From the NCBI RefSeq assembly GCF_037977055.1, contig NZ_CP150274.1, forward strand, positions 682,001 to 746,000: 64,000 nt of DNA. The letters are read 5' to 3'. Numbering within the stretch: the stretch's first letter is position 1; each line of letters begins with the position of its first letter. Source of the stretch: Paenibacillus sp. FSL K6-1096 (GTDB taxonomy: Bacteria; Bacillota; Bacilli; Paenibacillales; Paenibacillaceae). A program made the position numbers and the translations under genes. This document shows positions 35,612 through 45,393 of this stretch, piece by piece. Below the pieces are notes generated by a model. The model was not told the origin of the DNA, ran no database searches, and was given only the letters and a program-made list of their open reading frames with translations.

Positions 35612-37708
35612 TTATTCTGCCAATTCTTCGTTGTCCAGCACTTCCTCTGTATGATCACACGAGGTGCACTGCAGCTTCGTACCCTGCTTATTGCGCTTCT
35701 CTATCATCCAGGCGCCGCACACCGGACACGGCTTCGCGGACGGTCTGTCCCAGGACACGAAATCGCAGCCCGGATACTGGTCACAGCCGTAGAAGACACG
35801 CCCCTTCTTGCTGCGCCGCTCTACAACCTTGCCTTCATGGCATTTCGGACAGCTGACCCCGATATCCTTCACAATCGGCTTCGTATTGCGGCACTCCGGG
35901 AATCCCGAGCAGGCAAGAAATTTACCGAACCGGCCCAGCTTGTAGACCATCGGCTTGCCGCATTTCTCGCACAGCTCGTCGGAGACCTCATCTTCAATTT
36001 CGATTTCCTTCATTTCTTCTTCCGCATACGTAAGCCGCTTCTCGAAGGATTCATAGAATTCTGCCAGCACCTTAACCCAATCCTCGGCTCCCTCTTCCAC
36101 ATGGTCAAGATCGCCTTCCATATGGGCCGTGAATTCCACATCGAGAATCTCCGGGAAGAATTCTTCCATTTGCTCGATGATCAGCTCGCCGAGCTCGGTC
36201 GGCATGAACTTCTTCTCTTCAATCGCCACATATCCGCGCTTCTGGATCGTCTCCAGTGTCGGCGCATACGTACTCGGACGGCCGATGCCCAGCTCCTCCA
36301 GCGTTTTGACCAGTCTTGCTTCCGTATATCTCGGAGGCGGCTGGGTGAAATGCTGCTTCGGCTCGATCTCGTTCGCCTTCAACGCATCACCGGCCTTAAG
36401 CGGCGGCAGGAATTTCTCGTCATCGGTGGTGCCGTCATCATTGCCTTCCACATAGACCTTCATGAACCCCGGGAAGGATACCTTCGACCCGACGGCTCTG
36501 AAAATCGCTGTACCGGCTGCAATATCAACCGACAGGGTATCGAGCACCGCCGAGGACATCTGGCTGGATACAAACCGTTCCCATACCAGCTTATACAGAC
36601 GGAACTGGTCACGGCTCATGAATTCCTTAACCATCTCCGGCTCGCGGAGCGCAGAGGTGGGACGGATCGCTTCATGGGCATCCTGAGCGCCCGCAGCCTT
36701 CTTGGAATACTGGCGCGGCGTCTCGGGAACGAACTTCTCGCCGTATTTGGAGAGGATCAGCTCCTTGGCTTCTTCCTGAGCCGTAGCGGAGATCCGGGTG
36801 GAATCCGTACGCATATAGGTAATCAAGCCGACAGTGCCTTCCTTGCCCAGCTCAACCCCTTCATAGAGCTGCTGGGCGACTGACATCGTCTTGGCTGCGC
36901 GGAAGCCCAGCTTGCGGGCCGCTTCCTGCTGCAACGAGCTCGTTGTAAAAGGAGCGGACGGATGCCGCTGTCTTTCCTTCTCCTTGACTTCCTTCACCTC
37001 GAAGGCGGCATTCTTGATCGCCTCCAGCACTTCCTGGACATCGCTCTCCTGGTTCAGCTCTTTCTTCTCGCCGTTCAGCTTATGGAACTTGGCTTCGAAC
37101 TCCGAATCCCGGATGCCAAGCTTGGCGGTGATACTCCAGTATTCTGTAGGAATGAACGCAGATATTTCATTCTCGCGGTCCATGATAATCTTGACCGCTA
37201 CCGATTGCACCCGTCCGGCAGACAGGCCTTTTTTGACTTTCTTCCATAATAGGGGACTGATCTTATAGCCGACCAGCCGGTCGAGAATCCGCCGGGCCTG
37301 CTGGGCGTTCACCAGATCCATATTAATCTTGCGCGGCGTCTTGAAGGCATCCTTCACCGCCTGCTTCGTAATCTCATTGAATACCACCCGGCACTCCTGG
37401 GTATTATCCAGCTCCAGCGCATGGGCCAGATGCCAGGCAATCGCTTCACCTTCGCGGTCCGGGTCAGCTGCGAGATAGACTTTTTTCACTTTTTTGCTGG
37501 CATCCTTAAGCTCCTTCAGAATGGAGCCCTTGCCGCGGATCGTAATGTACTTGGGATTGAAATCCTTTTCCACCTCAACGCCGATCTGGCTCTTGGGCAA
37601 ATCGCGGATATGCCCCATCGATGCCTTAACGATATATTTACTGCCAAGATATTTACCGATTGTTTTTGCTTTTGCCGGTGATTCTACAATAACCAACGCA
37701 TCTGCCAT
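35612..37708 (-). CDS. topA: DNA topoisomerase I
   Basis: A 698-residue type IA topoisomerase that relaxes negative supercoils. TOPRIM ([25 protein letters not shown]), the active-site Tyr in [10 protein letters not shown], and a C-terminal set of three four-cysteine zinc modules (from CEKCGKPM to CTSCDH) are present. The ATG giving MADALVIVE has GGGAGG upstream, so the earlier in-frame start is rejected. It sits downstream of dprA, the order found across Bacillales. Confidence 0.98.
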   Translation of the reverse strand: MADALVIVESPAKAKTIGKYLGSKYIVKASMGHIRDLPKSQIGVEVEKDFNPKYITIRGKGSILKELKDASKKVKKVYLAADPDREGEAIAWHLAHALELDNTQECRVVFNEITKQAVKDAFKTPRKINMDLVNAQQARRILDRLVGYKISPLLWKKVKKGLSAGRVQSVAVKIIMDRENEISAFIPTEYWSITAKLGIRDSEFEAKFHKLNGEKKELNQESDVQEVLEAIKNAAFEVKEVKEKERQRHPSAPFTTSSLQQEAARKLGFRAAKTMSVAQQLYEGVELGKEGTVGLITYMRTDSTRISATAQEEAKELILSKYGEKFVPETPRQYSKKAAGAQDAHEAIRPTSALREPEMVKEFMSRDQFRLYKLVWERFVSSQMSSAVLDTLSVDIAAGTAIFRAVGSKVSFPGFMKVYVEGNDDGTTDDEKFLPPLKAGDALKANEIEPKQHFTQPPPRYTEARLVKTLEELGIGRPSTYAPTLETIQKRGYVAIEEKKFMPTELGELIIEQMEEFFPEILDVEFTAHMEGDLDHVEEGAEDWVKVLAEFYESFEKRLTYAEEEMKEIEIEDEVSDELCEKCGKPMVYKLGRFGKFLACSGFPECRNTKPIVKDIGVSCPKCHEGKVVERRSKKGRVFYGCDQYPGCDFVSWDRPSAKPCPVCGAWMIEKRNKQGTKLQCTSCDHTEEVLDNEELAE

Positions 37709-37807
37709 AGGTTTTCCTCCCAAAAGTTGATAAGCTAAAGCCCGTTCCCCTGTCTCCCGGACAGGCCTGAAAGCACGGAATCTATGCTTACCACAGTTAC
37801 TTCTATA

Positions 37808-38926
37808 TTAAATTACCTTATAAATTGCTCCCGGTAATTGTACTACCGCTTTTTTTATGATTAAAGATAACAGAACTGAATGCAAATGTCCAAAATCCCA
37901 CTTTGTAGACACCAGCAGCTCATCCAGCGTAAACGGCCCTTGATGCAGTATATGGTAAAGGTGCAGCTCCTCACTTGTCAATTTCTTTTGCAGACAGTCT
38001 TCCGTTTCCCCGTGCTCCAAGCCTCCTGTCAGGGATGCTCCTGATCCGGCCTTAGGCAGGTAGGACACGTATTCTTCGACAATATCTGAGGCTGCGGTGA
38101 CCAGCTTGGCCCCCTGCTTAATCAGCTCCAGCGCCCCCCTGCTCTTGGGTGAAGTAAGCGGCCCCGGCACGGCGAATACATCCCTGCCGGCTTCAAGCGC
38201 AGCATCGGCTGTAATCAGCGATCCGCTGCGGCTGTCGGCCTCCACCACCAGCGTCCCCAGGGTCAGGCCGGCAATAATCCGGTTGCGCTGCGGGAATAAT
38301 CCCGGGTGGCTGGGTGTTCCAAGCGGATATTCACTCAGCACCAGACCTTCACGCGCAATCTGCCGCTCCAGCCCGCGGTTCTCCGGGGGATAGACCTTGT
38401 CCAGCCCGGTGGCCACCACAGCAATCGTGCCTCCGGCTCCCGCCAGCGCCGCTTCGTGGCTGATGCTGTCTATTCCTCTGGCCAGACCGCTGACAACCGT
38501 TAGACCAGCTGCGCTCAGCTGACCAGCCAGCAGCTCTCCCACCTTGCGCCCGTAGGCAGTGGGCACCCGGGTTCCGACCATCGCCACAGAAGGGCGCGAT
38601 GCCAGCTCCAGCCGGCCCCGGTAATACAGGACCCATGGCGGCTGGGCGGTTTCTTTTAACTGAACAGGATAGTCTGCATCCAGAATGGTCACCATCGCTA
38701 CACCGCTTTCTTCCATTAAAGAGCGGCGCTTCACAATCCATGCTTCATTCAGAACAGCAGCAAGCTTAGCGGACAATTTATCGGGGATGCCGGCCCTTTG
38801 CCAGTCTTCGTCAGTGCAGGATAAGACATCCTCCGTCAGCAGTCCCGCCCGCTGTATCCGGTCAATGCTCTTCCAGCCGATTCCTTCCACCTCATGCAGT
38901 CCAAACAGCAGATCACGGATTTCCAT
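37808..38926 (-). CDS. dprA: DNA processing protein DprA
   Basis: A 372-residue protein that loads RecA on incoming single-stranded DNA during transformation. An N-terminal helical SAM/HhH-like region (about 1-65), the Rossmann-like core (VGTRVPTAYGR, SGLARGIDSISHEAAL, QRNRIIAGL) and a C-terminal winged-helix domain (about 305-372) are present. The ATG giving MEIRDLL has GGGAGAG at seven bases; an ATG two codons earlier is the alternative. A short hairpin (GGAAGG / CCTTCC) precedes the ribosome-binding site. Confidence 0.95.
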   Translation of the reverse strand: MEIRDLLFGLHEVEGIGWKSIDRIQRAGLLTEDVLSCTDEDWQRAGIPDKLSAKLAAVLNEAWIVKRRSLMEESGVAMVTILDADYPVQLKETAQPPWVLYYRGRLELASRPSVAMVGTRVPTAYGRKVGELLAGQLSAAGLTVVSGLARGIDSISHEAALAGAGGTIAVVATGLDKVYPPENRGLERQIAREGLVLSEYPLGTPSHPGLFPQRNRIIAGLTLGTLVVEADSRSGSLITADAALEAGRDVFAVPGPLTSPKSRGALELIKQGAKLVTAASDIVEEYVSYLPKAGSGASLTGGLEHGETEDCLQKKLTSEELHLYHILHQGPFTLDELLVSTKWDFGHLHSVLLSLIIKKAVVQLPGAIYKVI

Positions 38927-38993
38927 ACGCATTCTCTCCCTAGAGGAAGGCCAGACCTTCCTTATTTTGTAATATAACACTCAAAATAGCAAG

Positions 38994-39041
38994 CAAAAAA
39001 AGCAACCCTCCATCCGCATCATCACGAATAAAAGGTTGCTT
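38994..39041 (-). terminator. Intrinsic terminator after sucD
   Basis: On the minus strand AGCAACC pairs with GGTTGCT across a 26-base loop and is followed by seven Ts. It lies about 55 bases past the sucD stop and separates sucCD from dprA. Confidence 0.8.
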
Positions 39042-39095
39042 ACCTTGTACATCATTCTATTAAATTCATCATGAATAACTATAATAACTAGGATT

Positions 39096-40025
39096 CTAGT
39101 GGGTAGTAAAAGCGTTCAGAATGCCGCGCTCTTCCAGCACACTGACAAGGGTTGAGCCCATCTCGGCAGGTGTCGGAGCCACCTTGATGCCGCAGGACTC
39201 CAGCACAGCGATCTTCTCGCTGGCCGTCCCCTGGCCGCCGGAAATAATTGCTCCTGCATGGCCCATCCGCTTGCCCGGAGGAGCCGTGACACCCCCAATG
39301 AAGCCGACCACCGGCTTGGTCATGTTCTCCTTGATCCACTGAGCAGCTTCCTCTTCGGCCGTCCCGCCGATCTCCCCGATCATTACAACCGCCTTGGTGC
39401 CGGGATCTTCATTAAAGAGCTTCAGAATATCGATGAATTCCGAGCCCTTCACCGGGTCGCCCCCGATGCCCACCGCCGTAGATTGCCCGATGCCGCGCTC
39501 TGTCAGCTGATGCACAGCCTCATAGGTCAGCGTCCCGCTGCGGGAGACTACCCCTACATAACCAGGCTTGTGGATGTAACCCGGCATAATGCCGATTTTA
39601 CACTCTCCCGGCGTAATTACACCCGGACAGTTAGGACCGATCAGTACCGTGGAGCGGCCCTCCATATATCTGGAGACTTTGACCATATCAAGCACCGGAA
39701 TGCCTTCTGTGATGCAAATGACGAGCTCAAGCTCCGCGTCCACCGCTTCCATAATCGAATCAGCCGCGAAGGCCGGCGGTACATAGATTACACTTGCAGT
39801 CGCGCCTGTGGCGGCTTTGGCGGCAACCACTGTATCGAATACAGGAAGGCTCTTCTCCGTGCCGTCCTCCAGCGTAATCTGGACCGTGGTGCCCCCCTTG
39901 CCAGGAGTTACACCGCCAACCATTTGCGTGCCGTAATCCAGCGCGCCTTTTGTATGAAACAGACCGGTGGCTCCGGTAATTCCCTGGGTGATGACTTTCG
40001 TATTTTTATTTACAAGAATGCTCAT
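39096..40025 (-). CDS. sucD: Succinyl-CoA synthetase alpha subunit (ADP-forming)
   Basis: A 309-residue TCA-cycle enzyme subunit forming succinate and ATP from succinyl-CoA. A CoA-binding Rossmann fold ([16 protein letters not shown]), the [20 protein letters not shown] block (quoted by its start GPNCPGV) and the phospho-His in [12 protein letters not shown] are present. It follows sucC in one transcript and ends at a clear terminator. Confidence 0.97.
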   Translation of the reverse strand: MSILVNKNTKVITQGITGATGLFHTKGALDYGTQMVGGVTPGKGGTTVQITLEDGTEKSLPVFDTVVAAKAATGATASVIYVPPAFAADSIMEAVDAELELVICITEGIPVLDMVKVSRYMEGRSTVLIGPNCPGVITPGECKIGIMPGYIHKPGYVGVVSRSGTLTYEAVHQLTERGIGQSTAVGIGGDPVKGSEFIDILKLFNEDPGTKAVVMIGEIGGTAEEEAAQWIKENMTKPVVGFIGGVTAPPGKRMGHAGAIISGGQGTASEKIAVLESCGIKVAPTPAEMGSTLVSVLEERGILNAFTTH

Positions 40026-40093
40026 GCCTTAGGTCACATCCTCACTATTATTGTCGAATACGAGACAGGCTCTCCGTTAGCGGCAGCTTTTGC

Positions 40094-41251
40094 TTACACA
40101 AGAGCAACAATTTTGCGGGCACCGTCAGCCATGGAATCGGCAGCAACAATGTTCAGTCCCGAACCGGCGAGGATCTCCTTGCCCAGTGCAACATTCGTGC
40201 CCTCCAGACGCACCACCAGCGGCTTGGTTAATCCAAGCTGTCTGGCAGCCTCCACTACACCTGTAGCAATGACATCACAACGCATAATTCCGCCGAAAAT
40301 ATTAACGAAAATGCCGTTCACCTTGTCATCCGACAGGATGATTTTGAACGCTTCGGTGACCTTCTCAGTCGTCGCGCCGCCCCCTACATCTAGGAAGTTA
40401 GCCGGCTCGCCGCCGTAATATTTGATAATGTCCATGGTCGCCATGGCCAGTCCCGCACCGTTCACCATACAGCCGATGTTGCCGTCCAGTGCGATGTAGC
40501 TGAGATCATATTTGGAAGCCTCAATTTCCTTGGCATCTTCTTCGTCCAGATCGCGCAGCTCCTGAATATCCTTATGGCGGAACAGGCTGTTAGAATCGAA
40601 ATTCAGCTTGGCATCCAGCGCCATCACATTGCCGTCAGCGGTTACGACCAGCGGATTGATCTCGGCAATTGAGCAATCTTTATCCACAAAAGCCAGATAC
40701 AGCGCTTGCATGAACTTCACAGCCTTATTGACCAGCGCAGGCGGAATGGCAATGCTGTAAGCCAGCTTGCGTGCCTGGAAGGTCTGCAATCCCACTGCCG
40801 GATCAATGATCTCCTTGAAAATCTTCTCAGGGTGCGTTGCCGCCACCTCTTCAATCTCCGTGCCGCCTTCCTCGGAAGCCATCATAACCACCCGGCCGGT
40901 GCCGCGGTCCACCACCAGTCCGATATAATACTCTTTCTCAATCTGGCAGCCTTCTTCAATCAGCAGCCGCTTCACTACCTTGCCTTCGGGTCCCGTCTGA
41001 TGGGTAACCAGTGTCTTGCCGAGGATTTCGGACGCATATGCGCGGACCTCATCACTGTTCTTCGCCACCTTGACGCCGCCCGCTTTGCCGCGTCCTCCGG
41101 CATGAATCTGAGCTTTGACTACAACAACCGGTGTGCCCAGCGCTGCGGCAGCTTCTACTGCTTCCTCCACTGTATAAGCAACTTTTCCGTTCGGTACGGC
41201 AACGCCGTACTTCTTAAGTACTTCTTTTCCCTGATACTCGTGGATATTCAT
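40094..41251 (-). CDS. sucC: Succinyl-CoA synthetase beta subunit (ADP-forming)
   Basis: A 385-residue ATP-grasp subunit. The N-terminal [17 protein letters not shown], the nucleotide loop [13 protein letters not shown] and the C-terminal CoA-ligase domain ([15 protein letters not shown]) are typical. AGGAGG precedes the ATG. A leader of roughly 240 bases and a promoter with a cre-like overlap lie upstream. Confidence 0.97.
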   Translation of the reverse strand: MNIHEYQGKEVLKKYGVAVPNGKVAYTVEEAVEAAAALGTPVVVVKAQIHAGGRGKAGGVKVAKNSDEVRAYASEILGKTLVTHQTGPEGKVVKRLLIEEGCQIEKEYYIGLVVDRGTGRVVMMASEEGGTEIEEVAATHPEKIFKEIIDPAVGLQTFQARKLAYSIAIPPALVNKAVKFMQALYLAFVDKDCSIAEINPLVVTADGNVMALDAKLNFDSNSLFRHKDIQELRDLDEEDAKEIEASKYDLSYIALDGNIGCMVNGAGLAMATMDIIKYYGGEPANFLDVGGGATTEKVTEAFKIILSDDKVNGIFVNIFGGIMRCDVIATGVVEAARQLGLTKPLVVRLEGTNVALGKEILAGSGLNIVAADSMADGARKIVALV

Positions 41252-41496
41252 TCCGGAAGCCTCCTAAAGTGTTGCGGCGGCATTCAGCAGGCAGCCTGCA
41301 GCCCTCCGCATTCCGTTTTGATTGTCCAAAGCCGGGGCCAGACCGGTGTTAACCGGCAATATCCCGGGACTAGCAGAGACCGTACCCGCCTGTTCCCTGA
41401 AGCAGCAAGCGGCCCGTTTCTCTGCTGCTGGCACACAGAATCTATTACAGAGTGATATCTATAATTACCTATATGCCAGAATGTGAAACCCAGAAT
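41252..41496 (-). promoter_or_regulatory. Long leader of sucCD
   Basis: The segment between the predicted start of transcription near 41,490 and sucC has no gene. It can fold locally: CCGGT/ACCGG around 41,346-41,359 and an AGCAGC/GCTGCT stem near 41,401-41,429. No T-run follows either stem, so it is not a classical attenuator. I recognise no known riboswitch. Confidence 0.35.
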
Positions 41497-41525
41497 ATTG
41501 TAACATGTTTTAAAAACGCTTTCCT
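41497..41525 (-). promoter_or_regulatory. Probable sucCD promoter with cre-like CcpA site
   Basis: On the minus strand an extended -10 (TGTTACAAT, -10 hexamer 41,497-41,502) lies downstream of the sequence AGGAAAGCGTTTTTA (41,511-41,525), which matches the CcpA cre consensus at all but two positions and overlaps the -35 region. This suggests carbon catabolite repression, by inference. Confidence 0.4.
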
Positions 41526-41609
41526 TAAAAACTTTCACTATTTATACATACATTTTCGCTCGGTTTCATGCCGAAATGCGAACGATTGCATTGACAATAA
41601 GCGAACAGT

Positions 41610-42077
41610 TTATTTGGAGCTATTCATATTCGCCTCGTGGACCCGGTTCAGAAGGTCTTTGAATTGTCCAAGCAGATCGATGAATTCTACCGGAGAGAGC
41701 ATCGTGCCAGCGGCCATTTTGCCGGGAATAGACAATGCCTCCTGCTTCAGCGCCAGCCCCTGGTCCGTTAATGAGATCAGCACCTTCCGCTCATCCTGCT
41801 GGGAACGTTCACGCAAGATCAGTCCTGCGGCCTGCAGCCGCTTAAGCAGCGGAGTCAGTGTGCCAGAATCCAGGAACAGCGCCTCGCCCAGCTCCTTGAC
41901 CGTACATTGCCGTCTCTCCCACAGAACAAGCATCACCAGATACTGGGAATATGTCAATCCGATTTTGTCCAGATGGGGCTGATACAGCTTCGTGAATTCA
42001 CGCGAACAGGCATAGATCGTAAAGCAGAGCTGGTTCTCAAGCATGAGCTCAGGGGTGGTTGTCGGTTCATTTTGCAT
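41610..42077 (-). CDS. ohrR: Organic-hydroperoxide-sensing MarR-family repressor OhrR
   Basis: A 155-residue MarR-type regulator. The sensor Cys is present in ENQLCFTIYACS (Cys18), with a second Cys at position 24. The winged helix-turn-helix spans about 45-115 (YLVMLVLWE, LFLDSGTLTPLLKRL, RSQQDERKV). OhrR represses ohr until its Cys is oxidised. The divergent neighbour ohr fits exactly. Confidence 0.93.
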   Translation of the reverse strand: MQNEPTTTPELMLENQLCFTIYACSREFTKLYQPHLDKIGLTYSQYLVMLVLWERRQCTVKELGEALFLDSGTLTPLLKRLQAAGLILRERSQQDERKVLISLTDQGLALKQEALSIPGKMAAGTMLSPVEFIDLLGQFKDLLNRVHEANMNSSK

Positions 42078-42152
42078 TTCTTCTTCACCTGCCTTTGTGA
42101 CATTAGTTTATCACAATTCATTCATAATATCATGTTAATAGCGGAAAATAGA

Positions 42153-42199
42153 TTGACTTTTATTTTAATTGTGTTAAATTAAGTTGTGTACAATATAAT
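42153..42199 (+). promoter_or_regulatory. ohr promoter and probable OhrR operator
   Basis: TTGACT (42,153-42,158), a 16-base spacer and TAAATT form a possible promoter for ohr. The AT-rich stretch downstream contains TTGT-GT-ACAA (42,184-42,193) and repeated AATTGTG/AATTTG half-sites, similar in style to OhrR boxes of B. subtilis. The exact operator cannot be fixed by eye. Confidence 0.4.
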
Positions 42200-42225
42200 T
42201 TGAAATTGAACGGGAGCGATTAATC

Positions 42226-42654
42226 ATGATGACGATCCAACAGAAAATGTATGAAACTACAGTAAAAGCGGTTGGCGGCAGACAAGGCTCTGTCGAATCC
42301 GACAGCCCTAAGCTGAACCTCACGATCAGCACACCGCGCGAAATGGGCGGTGCCGGCGGCGAAGGCACGAATCCTGAGCAGCTGTTCGCAGCTGGTTATT
42401 CCGCTTGCTTCGACAGCGCTCTGAACATGGTTGCCCGGATGGGCAAGGTGAAGATCGAGGGCAGTGAAGTTACGGCAACCGTAAGCTTCGGCAAAGTGGA
42501 AGACGGCGGCTTCGGCATTGCTGTCAAAATGGATGTTCTGGTCAAAGGTGTTGACCATGAAACTGCCAAACAGCTCGTTGAAGCGGCCCACGGCGCTTGT
42601 CCCTACTCCCGCGCAACCCGCGGCAATATTGAAGTGGAATTGAACGTGCTGTAA
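42226..42654 (+). CDS. ohr: Organic hydroperoxide resistance protein Ohr
   Basis: A 142-residue OsmC/Ohr peroxidase that reduces organic hydroperoxides with a Cys pair. The peroxidatic Cys is in AAGYSACFDSAL and the resolving Cys in AAHGACPYSRATRGN. GGGAGCG lies before the ATG; a second ATG follows at once. It is divergent from ohrR and ends at a plus-strand terminator. Confidence 0.96.
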   Translation: MMTIQQKMYETTVKAVGGRQGSVESDSPKLNLTISTPREMGGAGGEGTNPEQLFAAGYSACFDSALNMVARMGKVKIEGSEVTATVSFGKVEDGGFGIAVKMDVLVKGVDHETAKQLVEAAHGACPYSRATRGNIEVELNVL

Positions 42655-42686
42655 GACGTTATTCCTTCATATAGCAGGTAATCCAG

Positions 42687-42719
42687 TCCCCTGTCCGGCA
42701 GTTCCGGGCAGGGGATTTT
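42687..42719 (+). terminator. Terminator of ohr
   Basis: CCCCTG-T-CCGG pairs with CCGG-G-CAGGGG and is followed by ATTTTG. It lies 33 bases after the ohr stop and faces the end of comM. Confidence 0.7.
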
Positions 42720-42789
42720 GCATTGCATAGAACAGCAAGAAGCGCAGCAGCATTCAAGAAAAGTGCCGGGCAGGAAGCCCGCTTCTTCT

Positions 42790-44472
42790 TTACTCCTCCT
42801 CCGCCGTCACCTGCCGGTCCAGATTACGGTACTGTACCGCTTCGGCCAGATGTGCGGCATTGATTGCATCTGCGCCTTCCAGATCCGCAATCGTGCGGGC
42901 CAGCCGGATGATCCGGTCATGAGCCCGCATGCTTAGCCCCAGGCTCTCCAGAATGCCGTTCAGCAGCACTGCCTCCTCGGGCCGGAGCGCCGCATAACGG
43001 CGCAGTGCCGCTCCCGACAGCTCGCTGTTCCAGGAGACCGGCAGCCGTGCGTACCGCTGCGCTTGAACAGCCTGTGCCCGCAGCACCGCCTCCCGCATCT
43101 GTGCGGAAGAGACCTGTGGTGCGCCCGCATCCCATTCCTTCGGACGCGGAACATCAACCTGCATGTCCATCCGGTCCAGCAGCGGCCCCGAAATCCTGGC
43201 TCGGTACTGGGCGATTCTGGCCGGGCTGCAGGTGCAGCGCTGGTGGGTGCCGCCACTACCGAGATAACCGCAAGGGCATGGATTCATCGAACAGGCAAGC
43301 AGGAACCTCCCAGGGAAGGTGAACGCTGCCCGGGCCCGGCTGATCGTAACCAATCCGTCCTCCAATGGCTGGCGGAGCACCTCAAGCACGGCGCGGGAGA
43401 ACTCCGGCAGCTCATCCAGGAAGAGAATGCCGCGGTGTGCAAGGCTGACCTCTCCCGGCTTCGGGATACCGCCTCCGCCGATCAGCCCCGCTCCCGAGAT
43501 GGTATGATGCGGCGAGCGGAACGGCCGGCTGCGCAGCAGGCCCTGCCGCCCGTCCCTGAGCATCCCGGCGGCACTGAAGATCTTCGTCACCTCCAGTGCC
43601 TCGTCATCCGTAAGGTCAGGCAGAATACCGGGCAACCGCTTGATTAGCATGGTCTTCCCCGTACCCGGCGGGCCGATCAGCAGAATATTGTGCATTCCGG
43701 CAGCCGCGATCGTCAGCGCCCGCTTCACATGATTCTGGCCCAGCACATCGCTGTAATCTTCCTGCATCAGCTGTTCGGCCCGTAGCGGGGGCGGATTATC
43801 CGTAACCACTAGGGGCTTGTACCTTAAATGCTCCAGGGACAGCGCAAGCACCGGAGGGCGTTTTCCGGACGCAGCTCCATTCCCGGCGGATACCGGAAAC
43901 GGCAGTTCTGATTGCTGCATCTCCTCTCCGCTTGTCTCTGTTAGCTCTGCTATACCAGAGGCAGGTGGCTGCTCCGGCTGCGGCAGCTGGTTCAGATGCC
44001 CGGCTGTGTACACCTTCATCCCTGTAATCAACGCCGCCTCGGCGGCATTGCCGGGCGGTACCAGCACCGCCTTCAGTCCTGTCCGCCGCGCAGTCTCAAC
44101 CATGGATAACACCCCGTTCACCGGACGCAGGCTGCCATCCAGGGCAAGCTCCCCGATGAACAGCAGCTCTCCGGCATCAGGCATGATAAGCTGACCGCTC
44201 GTGGTCAGAATGCCCAGCGCAATCGCCAGATCAAACGCCGAGCCCTCCTTGCGCAGGTCCGCCGGAGCCAGATTAATCGTAACCCGCTGAAGCGGATAGC
44301 TGTATCCGCAGTTCTTGACTGCCGCCCTCACCCGCTCCACCGCCTCGCGCACCGCCGAGTCGGGCAAGCCGATAATATGGGTCTGCGGCAAGCCGTTCGC
44401 CAGATCAATCTCCACGCCAATCATTACACCTTCAATGCCATAGAGGCACGCACTATGCATTTGTCCGTACAC
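42790..44472 (-). CDS. YifB/ComM family Mg-chelatase-like ATPase
   Basis: A protein of about 560 residues with an N-terminal ChlI/Lon-protease-like domain (about 1-170; NLAPADLRKEGSAFDLAIAL), an AAA+ domain (Walker A GPPGTGKTMLIKRLPG, Walker B GILFLDELPEF) and a Mg-chelatase C-terminal domain with a cysteine cluster (CSMNPCPCGYLG, RCTCSP). In naturally competent species ComM is a branch-migration helicase that extends integration of transformed DNA. The GTG start (MYGQMHSACLYG) is preferred because AAGGGG lies nine bases upstream. That site is buried in a terminator-like hairpin. Confidence 0.9.
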   Translation of the reverse strand: MYGQMHSACLYGIEGVMIGVEIDLANGLPQTHIIGLPDSAVREAVERVRAAVKNCGYSYPLQRVTINLAPADLRKEGSAFDLAIALGILTTSGQLIMPDAGELLFIGELALDGSLRPVNGVLSMVETARRTGLKAVLVPPGNAAEAALITGMKVYTAGHLNQLPQPEQPPASGIAELTETSGEEMQQSELPFPVSAGNGAASGKRPPVLALSLEHLRYKPLVVTDNPPPLRAEQLMQEDYSDVLGQNHVKRALTIAAAGMHNILLIGPPGTGKTMLIKRLPGILPDLTDDEALEVTKIFSAAGMLRDGRQGLLRSRPFRSPHHTISGAGLIGGGGIPKPGEVSLAHRGILFLDELPEFSRAVLEVLRQPLEDGLVTISRARAAFTFPGRFLLACSMNPCPCGYLGSGGTHQRCTCSPARIAQYRARISGPLLDRMDMQVDVPRPKEWDAGAPQVSSAQMREAVLRAQAVQAQRYARLPVSWNSELSGAALRRYAALRPEEAVLLNGILESLGLSMRAHDRIIRLARTIADLEGADAINAAHLAEAVQYRNLDRQVTAEEE

Positions 44473-44473
44473 C

Positions 44474-44541
44474 AAAAAGCACCCCTTCTCCAGAAATCCG
44501 CCCATACGCCGGGCGTTCATTTTCCGGGAAAAAAGGTGCTT
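44474..44541 (-). terminator. Terminator-like hairpin covering the comM/yifB ribosome-binding site
   Basis: On the minus strand AAGCACCTTTTTTCC (44,527-44,541) can pair with GGAGAAGGGGTGCTT (44,477-44,491) through 15 positions with several G-U pairs, followed by TTTTT and immediately by the GTG start. The stem includes the ribosome-binding site AAGGGG. It could end transcription or block translation. Confidence 0.55.
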
Positions 44542-44683
44542 CCTCATTCTCCGCAAGCTCTATTGATTTGAGTATACCCAATACCTCCTGCTTCACGCAA
44601 GAGGGCCTTGCGCACCTGCCGCTGCATAATTCTGCATATTCTTCTTTCTTGCATAATTGCGCAGACATGACTTAAGCATCATT

Positions 44684-45199
44684 TTAATCTCCACCTTCTT
44701 CGCTGGCTGTAACGGCGTCGCGGATCTGCTCGAAGGAGAGCGGCGTGTAATTCCAATGCTCCACACAAATATTGAAATGATGCTTGCCCTCATATTTCTG
44801 TCCATGGATATGGCCGTGCACATTCACGTAAGGCATATGCTTGTTCATATACATCGGCTCATGGGAGAGCATGAAGAACTCTTTATAGATCAGCGGATGT
44901 TCACTGACCTCATCAAACCCGGCTTCCAGCCACCAGGCCCGGCCGCGGCCGCGGTCATGATTGCCGAGAATCAGAATTTTGTAGCCGTTCAAGGCAGACA
45001 CAATTCTCCGGGTATCCTCCAGGTTCAGAAAAGAGAAGTCACCGAGATGAAAGACGGTATCCTCCTTGCCCACCGCCGCATTCCAGTTCGTGATCATCGT
45101 CTGGTTCATTTCCTCTGTGCTGCCAAAGGGCCGTGATTCGAAATCAATAATCAGCTTGTGGCCAAAATGATGGTCCGAGGTAAAGTACACGTTGGACAA
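44684..45199 (-). CDS. Calcineurin-like metallophosphoesterase
   Basis: A phosphoesterase of about 171 residues with the metal-binding motifs in order: YFTSDHHFGH (D-x-H), FHLGDFSF (GD), ILILGNHDRG (GNHD), LSHEPM (H) and VHGHIHGQK (GHxH). The substrate is unknown; close families include the phage/bacterial 'YfcE-like' and small phosphohydrolases. The start is uncertain: TTG (SNVYF) with AGGGG six bases upstream, or GTG three codons later. A copy of the dispersed repeat lies about 50 bases before it. Confidence 0.85.
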   Translation of the reverse strand: MSNVYFTSDHHFGHKLIIDFESRPFGSTEEMNQTMITNWNAAVGKEDTVFHLGDFSFLNLEDTRRIVSALNGYKILILGNHDRGRGRAWWLEAGFDEVSEHPLIYKEFFMLSHEPMYMNKHMPYVNVHGHIHGQKYEGKHHFNICVEHWNYTPLSFEQIRDAVTASEEGGD

Positions 45200-45246
45200 C
45201 TCCGTCCCCTGCCTTTCCTGTAATCTTGTGATCGCCCTTGTCAAGT

Positions 45247-45349
45247 GGAAACGGCTATTCCGTCCTTTTTAAGGGCGGTATCGTTTCAGCAAGAAATATA
45301 AGGACAAGTTATCGTATGGAACATATAGATTCTTATATTTCCAAAAAGA
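45247..45349 (+). repeat. Dispersed two-hairpin repeat, copy A
   Basis: A diverged copy of the element seen again at 45,945 and 63,243. Stem 1 GAAACG/CGTTTC encloses CCGTCCTT/AAGGGCGG (one G-U pair replaces a Watson-Crick pair); stem 2 is AAATATAAG/CTTATATTT. It lies between a metallophosphoesterase and a zinc-ribbon-like gene. Confidence 0.75.
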
Positions 45350-45393
45350 CTCCAAACCGCCCGTCTACCGGACAGTTCAGAGTCTTACCGGCC

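Noticed and set aside
39258..40418. 386-codon plus-strand frame opposite sucCD
   Set aside because: Overlaps two core-metabolism genes on the other strand; composition and lack of a ribosome-binding site indicate a shadow.
42095..42116. Rex-type operator TTGTGA..TCACAA before ohrR
   Set aside because: Rex sites have a six-base centre; here it is ten, so the resemblance is probably chance.
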